Positions 26,082 to 34,207 of a stretch of DNA of 64,000 nucleotides are shown piece after piece. Position 1 is the stretch's first letter. Each line of letters starts with the position of its first letter. Source of the DNA: Pedobacter sp. FW305-3-2-15-E-R2A2 (GTDB taxonomy: Bacteria > Bacteroidota > Bacteroidia > Sphingobacteriales > Sphingobacteriaceae); assembly GCF_038446955.1 (NCBI RefSeq), contig NZ_CP151803.1:3782001-3846000 (forward strand), given 5' to 3'. The notes beneath the pieces were generated by a model that had not been told where the DNA came from, did not search any database, and worked only from the letters and a program-made list of their open reading frames with translations. The translations under genes and the position numbers were made by a program.

Positions 26082-27287
26082 ATGTCTTTACTTCAAACTA
26101 TTGCCGGGAACTATAAAAGGTCTTTCTCCGGATTGAGCCGTGAAACCTGGATTCTGAGTATTGTGATGCTCATTAACCGAAGTGGGTATATGGCTGTGCC
26201 TTTTATGGGTTTATATGTGACCCAGTCGCTCCACCGTTCTGCATCTGATGCGGGCTTTATCATCACGCTTTTTGGTTTGGGTTCTATTCTTGGCTCTGCG
26301 GCCGGCGGTAAGCTGACGGATGTGATCGGATTTCGGCCTGTTCAGATCTTTTCGGCAATTATTGGCGGCACCTTTTTTCTGTTCTTTGCCAGTATCACCC
26401 ATTTTCATACGCTTTGTATCCTTGCGGTGGTGATTAGTTTCTTTGCGGAGGCTTTTCGTCCGGCCAACTTTGCGGCGATTGCTGCTTATGCAAAACCGGG
26501 ACTGGAAACCAGGTCTTATTCTTTAAATCGTCTGGCTACCAATATCGGATGGGCATTTGGGGTAAGCATGGGCGGTTTGATTGCTTCTTATAACTATAGC
26601 TTGCTTTTTTATGTAGACGGGATGGTCAGCATTTTTGCAGGATTGAGTATCTTATTTTTCCTGCCGAAGATTAAGGCCTACCGGAAGACCATCAAAGAAA
26701 AGGTGAAAGGGATTGTGGTACGTAAGCCATGGGAAGATGGCCTGTTTATCAAATTTATCCTGTTGAGTATGATCTTTATCATCTGCTTCTTTCTGATGTT
26801 CAGGGTAGTTCCGGTCTTCTTTAAGGAGTCCTGGAAGATCAATGAATTTATGATCGGACTGATCCTGGGACTGAACGGGGTGATCATCGCTTTGTTTGAG
26901 ATGGTGATGGTACACCGGATTGAAGGAAAAAGATCGCCGGTGTTTTTCATCACTGTTGGAGTGTTGTTTATTGCGGCTTCTTTCCTGGTGCTGATGATTC
27001 CATTCGGCTCTCCGATCTTGCTGGGAACTTTATGTATCGTATTTTTTACCGTGGGAGAAATGTTTGCCCTCCCCTTTGTGAACACTTTTGTGATGAGCAG
27101 GGCAAACGAGTTTAACAGAGGACAGTATGCGGCAGGTTATATGCTCGTTTGGTCTGTCGCACAGGTGGTAGGACCAACAGCAGGTTTTTACATTGCGGAA
27201 CACCATGGTTATAATGTGCTTTGGCTGATCTTAACTGCTTTATTACTGGCCTGCGCCTATCTGTATAAATTTATGAAAACGGAATAG
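26082..27287 (+). CDS. MFS transporter
   Basis: 401 residues with about 12 membrane helices in two halves. The loop 2-3 region GSILGSAAGGKLTDVIGFRPVQ is the MFS signature (G-x-x-x-D-x-x-G-R-R-like). A basic cytoplasmic loop (KAYRKTIKEKVKGIVVRK) separates the halves. Similar proteins are drug or metabolite exporters. It is co-transcribed with the methyltransferase 4 bp upstream. The substrate cannot be deduced. Confidence 0.9.
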   Translation: MSLLQTIAGNYKRSFSGLSRETWILSIVMLINRSGYMAVPFMGLYVTQSLHRSASDAGFIITLFGLGSILGSAAGGKLTDVIGFRPVQIFSAIIGGTFFLFFASITHFHTLCILAVVISFFAEAFRPANFAAIAAYAKPGLETRSYSLNRLATNIGWAFGVSMGGLIASYNYSLLFYVDGMVSIFAGLSILFFLPKIKAYRKTIKEKVKGIVVRKPWEDGLFIKFILLSMIFIICFFLMFRVVPVFFKESWKINEFMIGLILGLNGVIIALFEMVMVHRIEGKRSPVFFITVGVLFIAASFLVLMIPFGSPILLGTLCIVFFTVGEMFALPFVNTFVMSRANEFNRGQYAAGYMLVWSVAQVVGPTAGFYIAEHHGYNVLWLILTALLLACAYLYKFMKTE

Positions 27288-27293
27288 TTGTTT

Positions 27294-27632
27294 TTATGCG
27301 TTCAGAAAGTCTTCACGATGAGGCGTAAAAGCATCGATCAGGATTCCCGGTTCTAAACACAGGCAACCATGAATGGCATGTGGCGGCACATAAAAGCCAT
27401 CCCCTTTTCTGATGATTTTCTTTTCCGAACCAATGGTCATCTCAAACACGCCGCTGTCTACATAAGTAACCTGGGTATGGTGGTGTTCATGAAGGGTACC
27501 GATGGCTCCGGCTTCGAATTTTGCTTTGACCAGCATCACTCTGTCGTCATATCCAAAAACCTGTCTTTTTATGCCATTACCAAGATCTTCCCAGGGCATT
27601 TCGCTTTCTATTTGAAACAATTCACTTTGCAT
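27294..27632 (-). CDS. Small cupin-domain protein
   Basis: 112 residues from the ATG at 27632 (MQSELFQ); a longer frame to 27692 would run into a terminator. A single cupin fold has metal-ligand-type histidines in GTLHEHHHTQVTYVDSGVFEMTIG and a second motif in GDGFYVPPHAIHGC. It resembles KdgF-like and other small cupins that process sugars, but this is not certain. It is convergent with the MFS gene, 6 bp away. Confidence 0.85.
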   Translation of the reverse strand: MQSELFQIESEMPWEDLGNGIKRQVFGYDDRVMLVKAKFEAGAIGTLHEHHHTQVTYVDSGVFEMTIGSEKKIIRKGDGFYVPPHAIHGCLCLEPGILIDAFTPHREDFLNA

Positions 27633-27659
27633 GTTGAAATAATTATAGCCAAATATAAA

Positions 27660-27699
27660 TAAAGGGGCCAATGAATAATCACCGGCCCCCATTATTTTG
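27660..27699. terminator. Terminator hairpin downstream of the barrel gene
   Basis: GGGGCC and GGCCCC arms are flanked by AAATAAA and ATTATTTT. On the minus strand it follows the stop codon (27713) of the PorT-like gene. Confidence 0.7.
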
Positions 27700-27712
27700 T
27701 GAAAAAGAAGAA

Positions 27713-28282
27713 TTAGAAAATTTTGAAACCTACAGACAGGTTGTAAATGCCTGTTTTTTCCTGTAATCCTTTATTGATTTTCGTGAATCCTCTGGTGTAA
27801 CGGGCATCTATGGTTAAGCTTCCCAGGTCCACTCCTGCATTAATTACACCACCAATATTGAATTTCTTGTAATCAAATGAGGTCGGTGAATTCGGTTTAT
27901 TCAGGGTATAGCTGAAGTCTGGCCCGGCAGATACGTGCAGGTTAAAGGCTTCAGTATTGATGATTTTATAACCGACCATCAATGGAATGTTCATTTGTTT
28001 GAAACTAGGCTTGTAAGTAGATCCGCCATAGTTGTACTCACTTTTAAACGCAGTGTAATTAATCTCAGGTTGAAAATAAAGGGTTTTACCTATCCTTGCA
28101 AATGCACCGACATTGAATCCCATTTTCCCTTTTTCATTAGACAGTCCTTTAAAGTCAGAATGTAGGTTTGCGAAGTTTGCACCTGCTTTAATTCCGAAGT
28201 TTAATCCTGGAACTTGCGCCTTAACGGAATTCATACTGAAAATGCTTACGGTGATGATAAGTAGATACTTGATTGTTTTCAT
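27713..28282 (-). CDS. PorT-family outer-membrane beta-barrel protein
   Basis: 189 residues. A signal peptide (IKYLLIITVSIFSMNSVKA) is followed by the PorT/OMP_b-brl_2 pattern: LNFGIKAGANFANLHSDF, KMGFNVGAFARIGKTLYFQPEINYTA, QMNIPLMVGYKIINTEAFNLHVSAGPDFSYTL and a final GIYNLSVGFKIF. This is a common barrel type in Bacteroidota with no assigned transport substrate. Confidence 0.88.
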   Translation of the reverse strand: MKTIKYLLIITVSIFSMNSVKAQVPGLNFGIKAGANFANLHSDFKGLSNEKGKMGFNVGAFARIGKTLYFQPEINYTAFKSEYNYGGSTYKPSFKQMNIPLMVGYKIINTEAFNLHVSAGPDFSYTLNKPNSPTSFDYKKFNIGGVINAGVDLGSLTIDARYTRGFTKINKGLQEKTGIYNLSVGFKIF

Positions 28283-28370
28283 TTTGTTGTTCTTTTAAAT
28301 AATTGATCAATTAAATTTTTGATGATTTACAGGTAGGACAACCAAATCAAGACCTACCCCTACGTCGGTT

Positions 28371-28400
28371 TAAAAAAAAATCCCGGAGTAGTTCCGGGAT
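28371..28400 (-). terminator. Minus-strand terminator without an obvious upstream gene
   Basis: ATCCCGGA (28380-28387) and TCCGGGAT (28393-28400) with a GTAGT loop. On the minus strand the stem is followed by nine U. It sits in the 655-bp divergent gap between the barrel gene and the response regulator gene, so the transcript it ends is not explained by an annotated gene. Confidence 0.7.
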
Positions 28401-28466
28401 AGGATGATCAGTTCTTTTTGAAAAAGAATAAAATGAATTATGATAAAGGATTGTTGTTCATTGAAG

Positions 28467-28491
28467 AAAGGGGAAGAATGCTCCCCTTTTT
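28467..28491 (+). terminator. Plus-strand terminator-like hairpin in the same gap
   Basis: An 8-bp perfect stem AAAGGGGA (28467-28474) / TCCCCTTT (28482-28489) with a 7-nt loop, followed by TT. It precedes, rather than follows, the plus-strand gene at 28938. Confidence 0.6.
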
Positions 28492-28561
28492 GAATTAACA
28501 AACTATATGAGAACGCGAGATGTTTTTGTTTCAATTACTTTTTAAGGTCGTAAATTGAGGA

Positions 28562-28597
28562 AAAATCCCCGATGCACCTCCATGCATCAGGAATTTT
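28562..28597. repeat. Long imperfect hairpin in the 28.3-28.9 kb gap
   Basis: GATGCA (28571-28576) and TGCATC (28583-28588) are extended outward to AAAAT/ATTTT, giving a 15-bp stem with two mismatches. It has T-rich flanks on both strands and could act as a terminator in either direction. The rest of the 655-bp gap (28283-28937) is AT-rich; I found no convincing protein-coding frame in it. Confidence 0.5.
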
Positions 28598-28937
28598 CGT
28601 TTTATAGGGGGGATGTCATAAAAGTAGGTAAGATCAGTGATACCGCCAATTCTTTTACGCCAATGAAGGGTTTGACGTGGTGAACAATACGAATTGCATG
28701 GTGAATGAAAAAGCACCCTTCAAAATCCGTTAAAATCATCCATAACTTGGTGTAAACGCAATAAATCCTAGAGTTCTGCATAGAAATTATAGTTTTATCC
28801 CTGAATTTGATTTAACTTTACACATTCTTAATAAAATTCATGAAATAATAAAAAGTATTACGCCAAGGACCTGTTTTGCGTTGTGAATATTTTTAGGTTA
28901 GATTTATTAATATTATTCCAATTATAGGAGGAGATCA

Positions 28938-29684
28938 ATGGACAAGAAATTAAACTGCGTAATTATTGACGATGAGAAACACGCTGTAGAACTCCTGGTA
29001 GATTACATCAATACCATGCCCAATCTGCAACTTGTAAAATACTTTACAAATCCTTTGCAGGCTTTGATGGAAATTTCGGCCAATGACCAGATTGATATTG
29101 TTTTCATGGACATGGATATGCCGGGAATGTCAGGAATAGATCTTTCAATTGCCATAAGAGACAAGACAAAGTACCTCGTGGTTACTACGGGGCATTCTAA
29201 ATATGCTTATGAAGCGTTTGGCGTACAGGCAAATGAGTACCTGCTGAAGCCCATCTCCATGAGCAAATTTGCTTTAATGATCAAGCGGCTCCTGAATTCG
29301 GAGCTTGCCGTAAAAAATGCGGTTGCAGCAGATGATTTCTTTTTCATCAAGACGGATCAGGTGCAGAAATATACAAAAATCAATATCAGAGACATCATCA
29401 TGATAGAGGGTTTAAACAACTATGTGAAGATCCACACCGTGAATGAGACGCATGTGGCTTATTTGACGATGAAGGAGTTGGAAACGAAGTTGCAGGACAA
29501 CCATAACTTTGTCAGGGTACAAAGGTCTTTTATCGTCTCGATGAATTACATCACCAAAGTAGAGGGATATACGATTATTCTGAGTAATAAAATGGAGGTG
29601 CCTTTGGGGACGACCTATAAAAAGCAGTTTTTAGTATTTCTGGGAGAAAAGACAATGAAATCCAAGCGGAATGTACCCGATTAG
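28938..29684 (+). CDS. LytTR-type response regulator
   Basis: 248 residues. The receiver domain (1-120) has acidic residues D11/D12, phosphoacceptor D58 (VFMDMDMPG) and the conserved Lys in YLLKPIS. The LytTR DNA-binding domain (~135-240) shows IKTDQVQKYTKINIRDIIMIEGLNNYVKI and FVRVQRSFIVSMNYI. LytTR domains bind pairs of direct repeats about two helical turns apart. A strong AGGAGGAG ribosome-binding site (28926-28933) precedes the ATG, unusual for this phylum. Its likely partner is the LytS-type kinase at 29958, and its likely targets are the two minus-strand promoters at 29.9 and 33.9 kb. Confidence 0.93.
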   Translation: MDKKLNCVIIDDEKHAVELLVDYINTMPNLQLVKYFTNPLQALMEISANDQIDIVFMDMDMPGMSGIDLSIAIRDKTKYLVVTTGHSKYAYEAFGVQANEYLLKPISMSKFALMIKRLLNSELAVKNAVAADDFFFIKTDQVQKYTKINIRDIIMIEGLNNYVKIHTVNETHVAYLTMKELETKLQDNHNFVRVQRSFIVSMNYITKVEGYTIILSNKMEVPLGTTYKKQFLVFLGEKTMKSKRNVPD

Positions 29685-29706
29685 ATCTCATTGCCTTAGG
29701 CACTTT

Positions 29707-29877
29707 CTAGTGCGCTCCATATCCAATTATACCACTGGTATGCGATGTTGCACTGGTATTGGTCGGATCTGTATAAGTTTTAACGGTCTCAGTATAATAA
29801 CCTGATTTACCTTTTTTTGATTTGAACACAAATAATGTGCTTTTCTTTAGATTGATTGCTGTTAGTTCCTTTTTCAT
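29707..29877 (-). CDS. Lanthipeptide-type precursor peptide lacking cysteine
   Basis: 56 residues from the ATG at 29877; an upstream extension to 29970 would run through the promoter. The leader MKKELTAINLKKSTL matches the short (L/I)NLKKxTL leaders of Bacteroidota class I lanthipeptide precursors. The C-terminal part from residue ~20 holds 13 Ser/Thr (T29, T31, T34, T36, T39, T41, S42, T44, S45, T47, S48 and others), a GKSGYY stretch and the tail GIIGYGAH. There is no Cys at all. It lies between the LytTR regulator and LytS kinase genes, on the strand of the LanB gene. I infer it is the LanB substrate; without Cys it could carry dehydrated residues but not lanthionine rings. Confidence 0.75.
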   Translation of the reverse strand: MKKELTAINLKKSTLFVFKSKKGKSGYYTETVKTYTDPTNTSATSHTSGIIGYGAH

Positions 29878-29904
29878 GTTCTTTTTTTTAGGAAAATTAA
29901 GCAG

Positions 29905-29957
29905 GATAACAGGCTCCGGGAAAAGTATTACGTTAACACTGGCTTCTTTTACACGAA
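29905..29957 (-). promoter_or_regulatory. Putative LytTR-controlled promoter of the precursor gene
   Basis: On the minus strand, GTAAAAG (from 29952) and GTAATAC (from 29931) are direct half-sites 21 bp apart. A TTATC box (29909-29905) starts 22 bp further on. The 39-bp block 29919-29957 is 27/39 identical, without gaps, to 33862-33900 upstream of LanB. The block ends exactly at the ATG of the divergent kinase gene (29958), so binding here could also limit kinase expression. Confidence 0.65.
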
Positions 29958-31052
29958 ATGAAAATAACACCCGATAATTTCAAGGACTTTTTATACCGGT
30001 ACCGGATCCATTTTATAGGCTGGTTCCTCTTTATCTTCTATGAAGTGGTGATTATGGGCGTGATCCGCGGGGCCTTTGCGACGTTTGGAAATTATGCGCT
30101 TTTCTATACGTTTAACATCATGTTGTTTTACTTCCATGCACTGGTGGTGATGCCTGCGGCAAAAATGAAGAGCATTCAGGCACTTTGGAGATTGCCTTTA
30201 TTCATTTCGCTGGAAGTGATGCTGTATATTCCGCTCGTTCTTCACACTGCTGATTTCTTAAACCGTTTTGGTTCTCTCGAGCTTATTGAACCGGTACAGT
30301 TTACCTTCAGGGCACATACCAATGTGGCTTACCGGGCAGTTTATTTCATTCTGTTTGCTACCGGTTACGACTATATTCTCAATTACTTCAAGGAAAGAAA
30401 ACGGGCGGAAGAACAAGAGAAAGAGCGATTGCTGGTCATTATCGAAAACCAAAGGATTTATTCCGATCTGATTAAGTCGCAACATGCCCATCTTAAAGCG
30501 CAAATCAATCCGCATTTCCTGTTTAATACCTTAAATTTTATTTACACAAATACCAGAAAAACTGCTCCTGAAGCCGCAGAAGCGATTATGGCTTTATCAG
30601 AAATGATGAGGTATTCTATTGAAGAGGTCAAGGACCATGCACAATCTGCCTTGTCGGGAGAATTGGAGCAGGTAGAAAACCTGATCAGGCTCCATCAGAT
30701 TAAGGCGGGACATGGTTTATACATTTCCCTGAATTATACAGAAGATGTGGAGTCGATTCAGATCATTCCCCTACTCATCATGACGCTCGTGGAAAATATG
30801 TTTAAACATGGGGAACTTCGGCAGGCCGCTCATCCCGCAAGCATTGACATCAGCTGTTCCGGTGGATTACTTCAGGTTTGCACGAAAAACCTGATTACCG
30901 AGCAGCCGGCATATAGCAGTCACCATATAGGCCTCAGTAACGTTAAGAAGCGGTTAAAGTCTGCTTATGGCAACAAAGCCACGCTTCATACTGCCGTTAC
31001 TGAGGACCATTATTTTCAGGCCACTTTAACGATCGAGCTTAACGAGGTGTAG
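29958..31052 (+). CDS. LytS-type sensor histidine kinase (His_kinase family)
   Basis: 364 residues. Four membrane helices in the first ~145 residues (GWFLFIFYEVVIMG, NYALFYTFNIMLFYF, LFISLEVMLYIPLVL, AVYFILFATGYDYIL) are followed by a coiled-coil linker rich in Glu/Lys. The His_kinase motif AQINPHFLFNTLNFIYT has the phosphorylated histidine H186. The ATPase region includes LVENMFKHGE and HHIGLSNVKKRL. No large sensory domain is present, so the signal is probably sensed in the membrane. It is the likely partner of the LytTR regulator at 28938. The 3' end overlaps the LanB gene by 27 bp (convergent). Confidence 0.92.
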   Translation: MKITPDNFKDFLYRYRIHFIGWFLFIFYEVVIMGVIRGAFATFGNYALFYTFNIMLFYFHALVVMPAAKMKSIQALWRLPLFISLEVMLYIPLVLHTADFLNRFGSLELIEPVQFTFRAHTNVAYRAVYFILFATGYDYILNYFKERKRAEEQEKERLLVIIENQRIYSDLIKSQHAHLKAQINPHFLFNTLNFIYTNTRKTAPEAAEAIMALSEMMRYSIEEVKDHAQSALSGELEQVENLIRLHQIKAGHGLYISLNYTEDVESIQIIPLLIMTLVENMFKHGELRQAAHPASIDISCSGGLLQVCTKNLITEQPAYSSHHIGLSNVKKRLKSAYGNKATLHTAVTEDHYFQATLTIELNEV

Positions 31053-33830
31053 ATGTTGCTTTTCAAGTTGCAGCAGTTTGTACAGGAAGCTGTAAATGAT
31101 CGTTTCATGGGCCCTTGGCTCAGTGGCAAACAACCTGTTGATGTGCATGTGAAAAAGACTGCAAAACAGGGACCTTCGGTTTTCGGGATCACTTTCAGCT
31201 AAAGTTAAATTAAAGGAACGGATCAGCTCACTGGGGAGGGCATGAAGGACCTGATCCAGACTTCCAAAGGGATATTCTTCCAGAAAAAGACTCCATTCCC
31301 TGTTCACCTTTTTAAATTCAATACTCGTCATGCGGTGTTCCTTCTCAAATGATTGCTGAACATTTCGGATAAAGAGCGCCTGATCTCTTTGGTTAAGACC
31401 CAATGTCCCCAGAACTGTTTTCATTAATGCCGTACAATTGGCATATTTATTAAACAGGTCCGGATTACTTTCTATAAGGCTTAAAGCATAATGGCTGTCG
31501 GCCGTAAAATGACGCTCTGTAAGCGCCATCTGTGCAGCTCCATAACGTTCTGTTTCCCGGTAATAAGTTTTCAGCTGAACGTCTGTAATGATCCCATCCG
31601 ATAATTCTTCTGCGAGTATTTCCATTAACCTGCTGATGTAAAAATAACCCTCTTCTTCCTGCTTCAACTGGAGCCTTAACCTGAGGTGCGGAGCCGGATC
31701 ATTGTACCGGATAAAGAACCAGGTTTTAAAATTCCGGGAATGGCTTTCTATGAATTTTCCGATCAATGCTGCAAGGATGAAATCTGCCCTTTCCTCATGA
31801 CAATAAATCTCAAAATAAAGCCAGTCTTTCCCTGGAACAATGACCCGTTCGATGTCCTTATCTTTTGCTTTTTTTAGGGGTGCATGTCCGGAATACAATA
31901 ATTCGTCGTGATTTAACGTGAGGAGAACCTGAGTAAAGTAACTCTTCTTATATTCATCTTTAAATCTCTGATTAGTAGACATGATACACTCACTTATAAC
32001 GAAATCGTTGTATTGATTCAGGTAGGATTTGAAGTGAAAAAGATCGGTTTCATTCTCTTTATCGAAGCATAAGGTCTGGTCTCCGTTCCCTGCAGAAAAA
32101 TACCTGCTCACCCCCATTTTATCCAGAAAAGAAAGGACTGGCTCCTGCCCCTGATCTGAGGCTTTGATTCTCCATTTTGCCGTAGATAAAACCAGATTTT
32201 TGTATTGAATCCTGGGGTAAAAATCCAGTCCGGGTAAGAGCGATTGAATGTCAAACGATACTTGTGTCTGGATCTGCTGATGTTGCAAGTCGCATAGAAA
32301 GCGATAAACCGACAAGTCAGACCTGCTGTAGTTATAAGCAGAAGCGAGTCTGGGGATCAGCCTTTTTCCATATTGCGCAGAGAGCAGGATGATTTCTCCG
32401 TTCTTAACCGTAACCAGGAGGTCATTTAAAGAAATGAGCTCCTTTGCACAGGAGTAGTTTAAAATGGGAAGTTCATGGTCATAAATCCCCTTTCTTCGGT
32501 TTACATTGTCGACTTTTCCTTCAGCCATATACCCCAGATCGAAGAAAATCACCTCTGGATTTGCTGCGGATTCTGCGGCAGCAATCTGTTTACAATGTGA
32601 TTCTACGGCCTTGCTGGCCATGGTAAACCTTCCAGCCAGTGCATTACCAGTGCAGCCTCCTATTTGCTCCAGAATCACGAGTTCATCTGAAAATCTTGCT
32701 AAAGCACTAAAACTGTTGGCTGGCTTTATCTTCCTGTCAGACTGAGGATTGTTCTTTATTTCCTCCAGTTTAATGACTTGATTTTTATCGCCGTTTAGCA
32801 TTTCCTTAAGCAAAGACCAGGCAAAGGCTCCGGGAGGAATTGCTGCCGGTGCTGAGCTGCCTATGGCTTCCCTCAGTTCATGAGCTAAATCCGTTGTGGC
32901 AGCAACACCGGCAAAATCTCCGTAACCGATTCCCAATTCCGGATCAAGCACCATCATTAAAGGCAGTTCCTGAGATTCGAAGCGCCTTTGGAATTCTGAC
33001 GAAAACAATTTAAGACCCTGATTATCTGACGACAACCCTATACTTGTTAAATAATCAATACAGGATGGTAAATGCACTAAAGCGGCTTTATCGACGCCAC
33101 CTGACAAGACCTTACGTTCTGCGATCAGGTATTGTTCTGCTGTGCCGCTGAGGGGCTGCCTGCTCCTGCCAAAGTAATCCGGTCCAATGATATTGGGGTT
33201 CAGGTCCGTGAAAAGCAGTTGTAAATCGAGCATCGCTTTGAGGATCCCTGTGAGCACTTCTTCGGAGACAGCATGGCCTGCGGCAAAATCACAGATGGCG
33301 GCATAGGTGGCCTTTTTACTGCAAAATTCCAGCAAATCTATAATGAACGTACTTTTTTCAATTTCAGCCAGCTCAAACACCTGCTCCTGCAATGAAATGA
33401 AGCGAATATTCCTGGAGGTGGAATAAGTGCTTGAATTTGAGAAATAGAGGCGATCTGAGGAAGTTAAATCTTCATTCGAGACTTGGAGGTCGTTACGGCA
33501 AGACCAGTCTTTAAAACGATGCAAATGCTGCTTCTGAGAAAAGACCACTTCCTTTGGACCTGCGGTTAATTCCGCAACGGCAAAACCTGCAAAGCTGCCA
33601 TATGGTGTCCCCCGGTATTTGGACCGGTTGAAATACTTCCATATTGTAAACTGTACTTTCGGATCTAAAGTAGCCAGTTCATGGGCTTCAATTGTTTTTA
33701 TTTTATCATAGAAAGTACTGGAAGAAAAGCTAATAGCTATTTTTAGTTCTTCCCATACTTCAACTAACTGATCCGTAATGGAGAATGCCGGAATTCTTAA
33801 AAGAACGACAGGGCTGATGGTTGTTTTCAT
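31026..33830 (-). CDS. lanB: Full-length LanB-type lanthipeptide dehydratase
   Basis: 934 residues, cytoplasmic. Residues ~5-640 form the lantibiotic dehydratase N-domain, which transfers glutamate from Glu-tRNA to Ser/Thr (RGTPYGSFAGFAVAEL near the start is typical). Residues ~660-925 form the SpaB_C/thiopeptide-type elimination domain (WLYFEIYCHEERADFIL, FIRYNDPAPHLRLRL, YYRETERYGAAQM). Having both domains in one chain sets it apart from split LanBs and from the short PEARL enzymes. The expected reaction is dehydration of Ser/Thr in the precursor to Dha/Dhb. No cyclase, protease or ABC exporter gene is near. The promoter shares its operator with the precursor. Confidence 0.9.
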   Translation of the reverse strand: MKTTISPVVLLRIPAFSITDQLVEVWEELKIAISFSSSTFYDKIKTIEAHELATLDPKVQFTIWKYFNRSKYRGTPYGSFAGFAVAELTAGPKEVVFSQKQHLHRFKDWSCRNDLQVSNEDLTSSDRLYFSNSSTYSTSRNIRFISLQEQVFELAEIEKSTFIIDLLEFCSKKATYAAICDFAAGHAVSEEVLTGILKAMLDLQLLFTDLNPNIIGPDYFGRSRQPLSGTAEQYLIAERKVLSGGVDKAALVHLPSCIDYLTSIGLSSDNQGLKLFSSEFQRRFESQELPLMMVLDPELGIGYGDFAGVAATTDLAHELREAIGSSAPAAIPPGAFAWSLLKEMLNGDKNQVIKLEEIKNNPQSDRKIKPANSFSALARFSDELVILEQIGGCTGNALAGRFTMASKAVESHCKQIAAAESAANPEVIFFDLGYMAEGKVDNVNRRKGIYDHELPILNYSCAKELISLNDLLVTVKNGEIILLSAQYGKRLIPRLASAYNYSRSDLSVYRFLCDLQHQQIQTQVSFDIQSLLPGLDFYPRIQYKNLVLSTAKWRIKASDQGQEPVLSFLDKMGVSRYFSAGNGDQTLCFDKENETDLFHFKSYLNQYNDFVISECIMSTNQRFKDEYKKSYFTQVLLTLNHDELLYSGHAPLKKAKDKDIERVIVPGKDWLYFEIYCHEERADFILAALIGKFIESHSRNFKTWFFIRYNDPAPHLRLRLQLKQEEEGYFYISRLMEILAEELSDGIITDVQLKTYYRETERYGAAQMALTERHFTADSHYALSLIESNPDLFNKYANCTALMKTVLGTLGLNQRDQALFIRNVQQSFEKEHRMTSIEFKKVNREWSLFLEEYPFGSLDQVLHALPSELIRSFNLTLAESDPENRRSLFCSLFHMHINRLFATEPRAHETIIYSFLYKLLQLEKQHLHLVKLDR

Positions 33831-33847
33831 AATTACAAATTCCTACA

Positions 33848-33900
33848 GATAAGAGGAGGAACAAAATCTATTACGTAAACGAGGCGATCTATTACACGAA
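33848..33900 (-). promoter_or_regulatory. Putative LytTR-controlled promoter of the LanB gene
   Basis: On the minus strand, two identical GTAATAG half-sites (starting at 33895 and 33874) are 21 bp apart. TTATC (33852-33848) begins 22 bp after the second. The geometry equals that at the precursor promoter. The LanB ATG is at 33830. The rest of the 33831-34207 gap is AT-rich with no convincing gene. Confidence 0.65.
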
Positions 33901-34207
33901 TTTTTCAGCTGTTTTAAACCTTTTGCCCTGATTTAGGTCTTTATTACTGATCGCAAAGATACAGCGGCTGGAAGCCACTGATGAAACAGGAAAAAAAACG
34001 TCATAATTATTAACAGGAACATCAGTTCCGGCAATTTGAGGTGACGATAATACACTATTAAGATAGTTAAGTCATAAAAAAGTAATAGCCCATTAAAATT
34101 AGATCTAAACATCAATTAATCAATATATTAGCGTTTAAACATCAAGCCTATAGCAGAACAATACCTAAATAATAATTCAAATATTCATAGCACTAAACCC
34201 AAATTCT

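Noticed and set aside
25352..27287. Methyltransferase and MFS transporter as tailoring and export genes of the LanB system
   Set aside because: They are over 2 kb away, separated by oppositely oriented genes and terminators, and lack the shared operator.
28371..28600. CRISPR-like or tandem repeat array
   Set aside because: The hairpins differ in sequence and spacing; no repeated unit was found here or elsewhere in the window.
28531..28716. A 61-codon minus-strand open frame in the divergent gap
   Set aside because: Composition is not protein-like, part of it is the 28562-28597 hairpin, and no start signal is seen.
28855..28883. A third LytTR operator before the response regulator gene
   Set aside because: One GTAATAC half-site is present on the minus strand, but the only partner (GCAAAAC) is 18 bp away, and there is no TTATC box at the expected distance.
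33933..34115. A 60-codon minus-strand frame upstream of LanB, considered as a second precursor
   Set aside because: It is hydrophobic and Leu/Phe-rich with no leader motif and no Ser/Thr-rich core.
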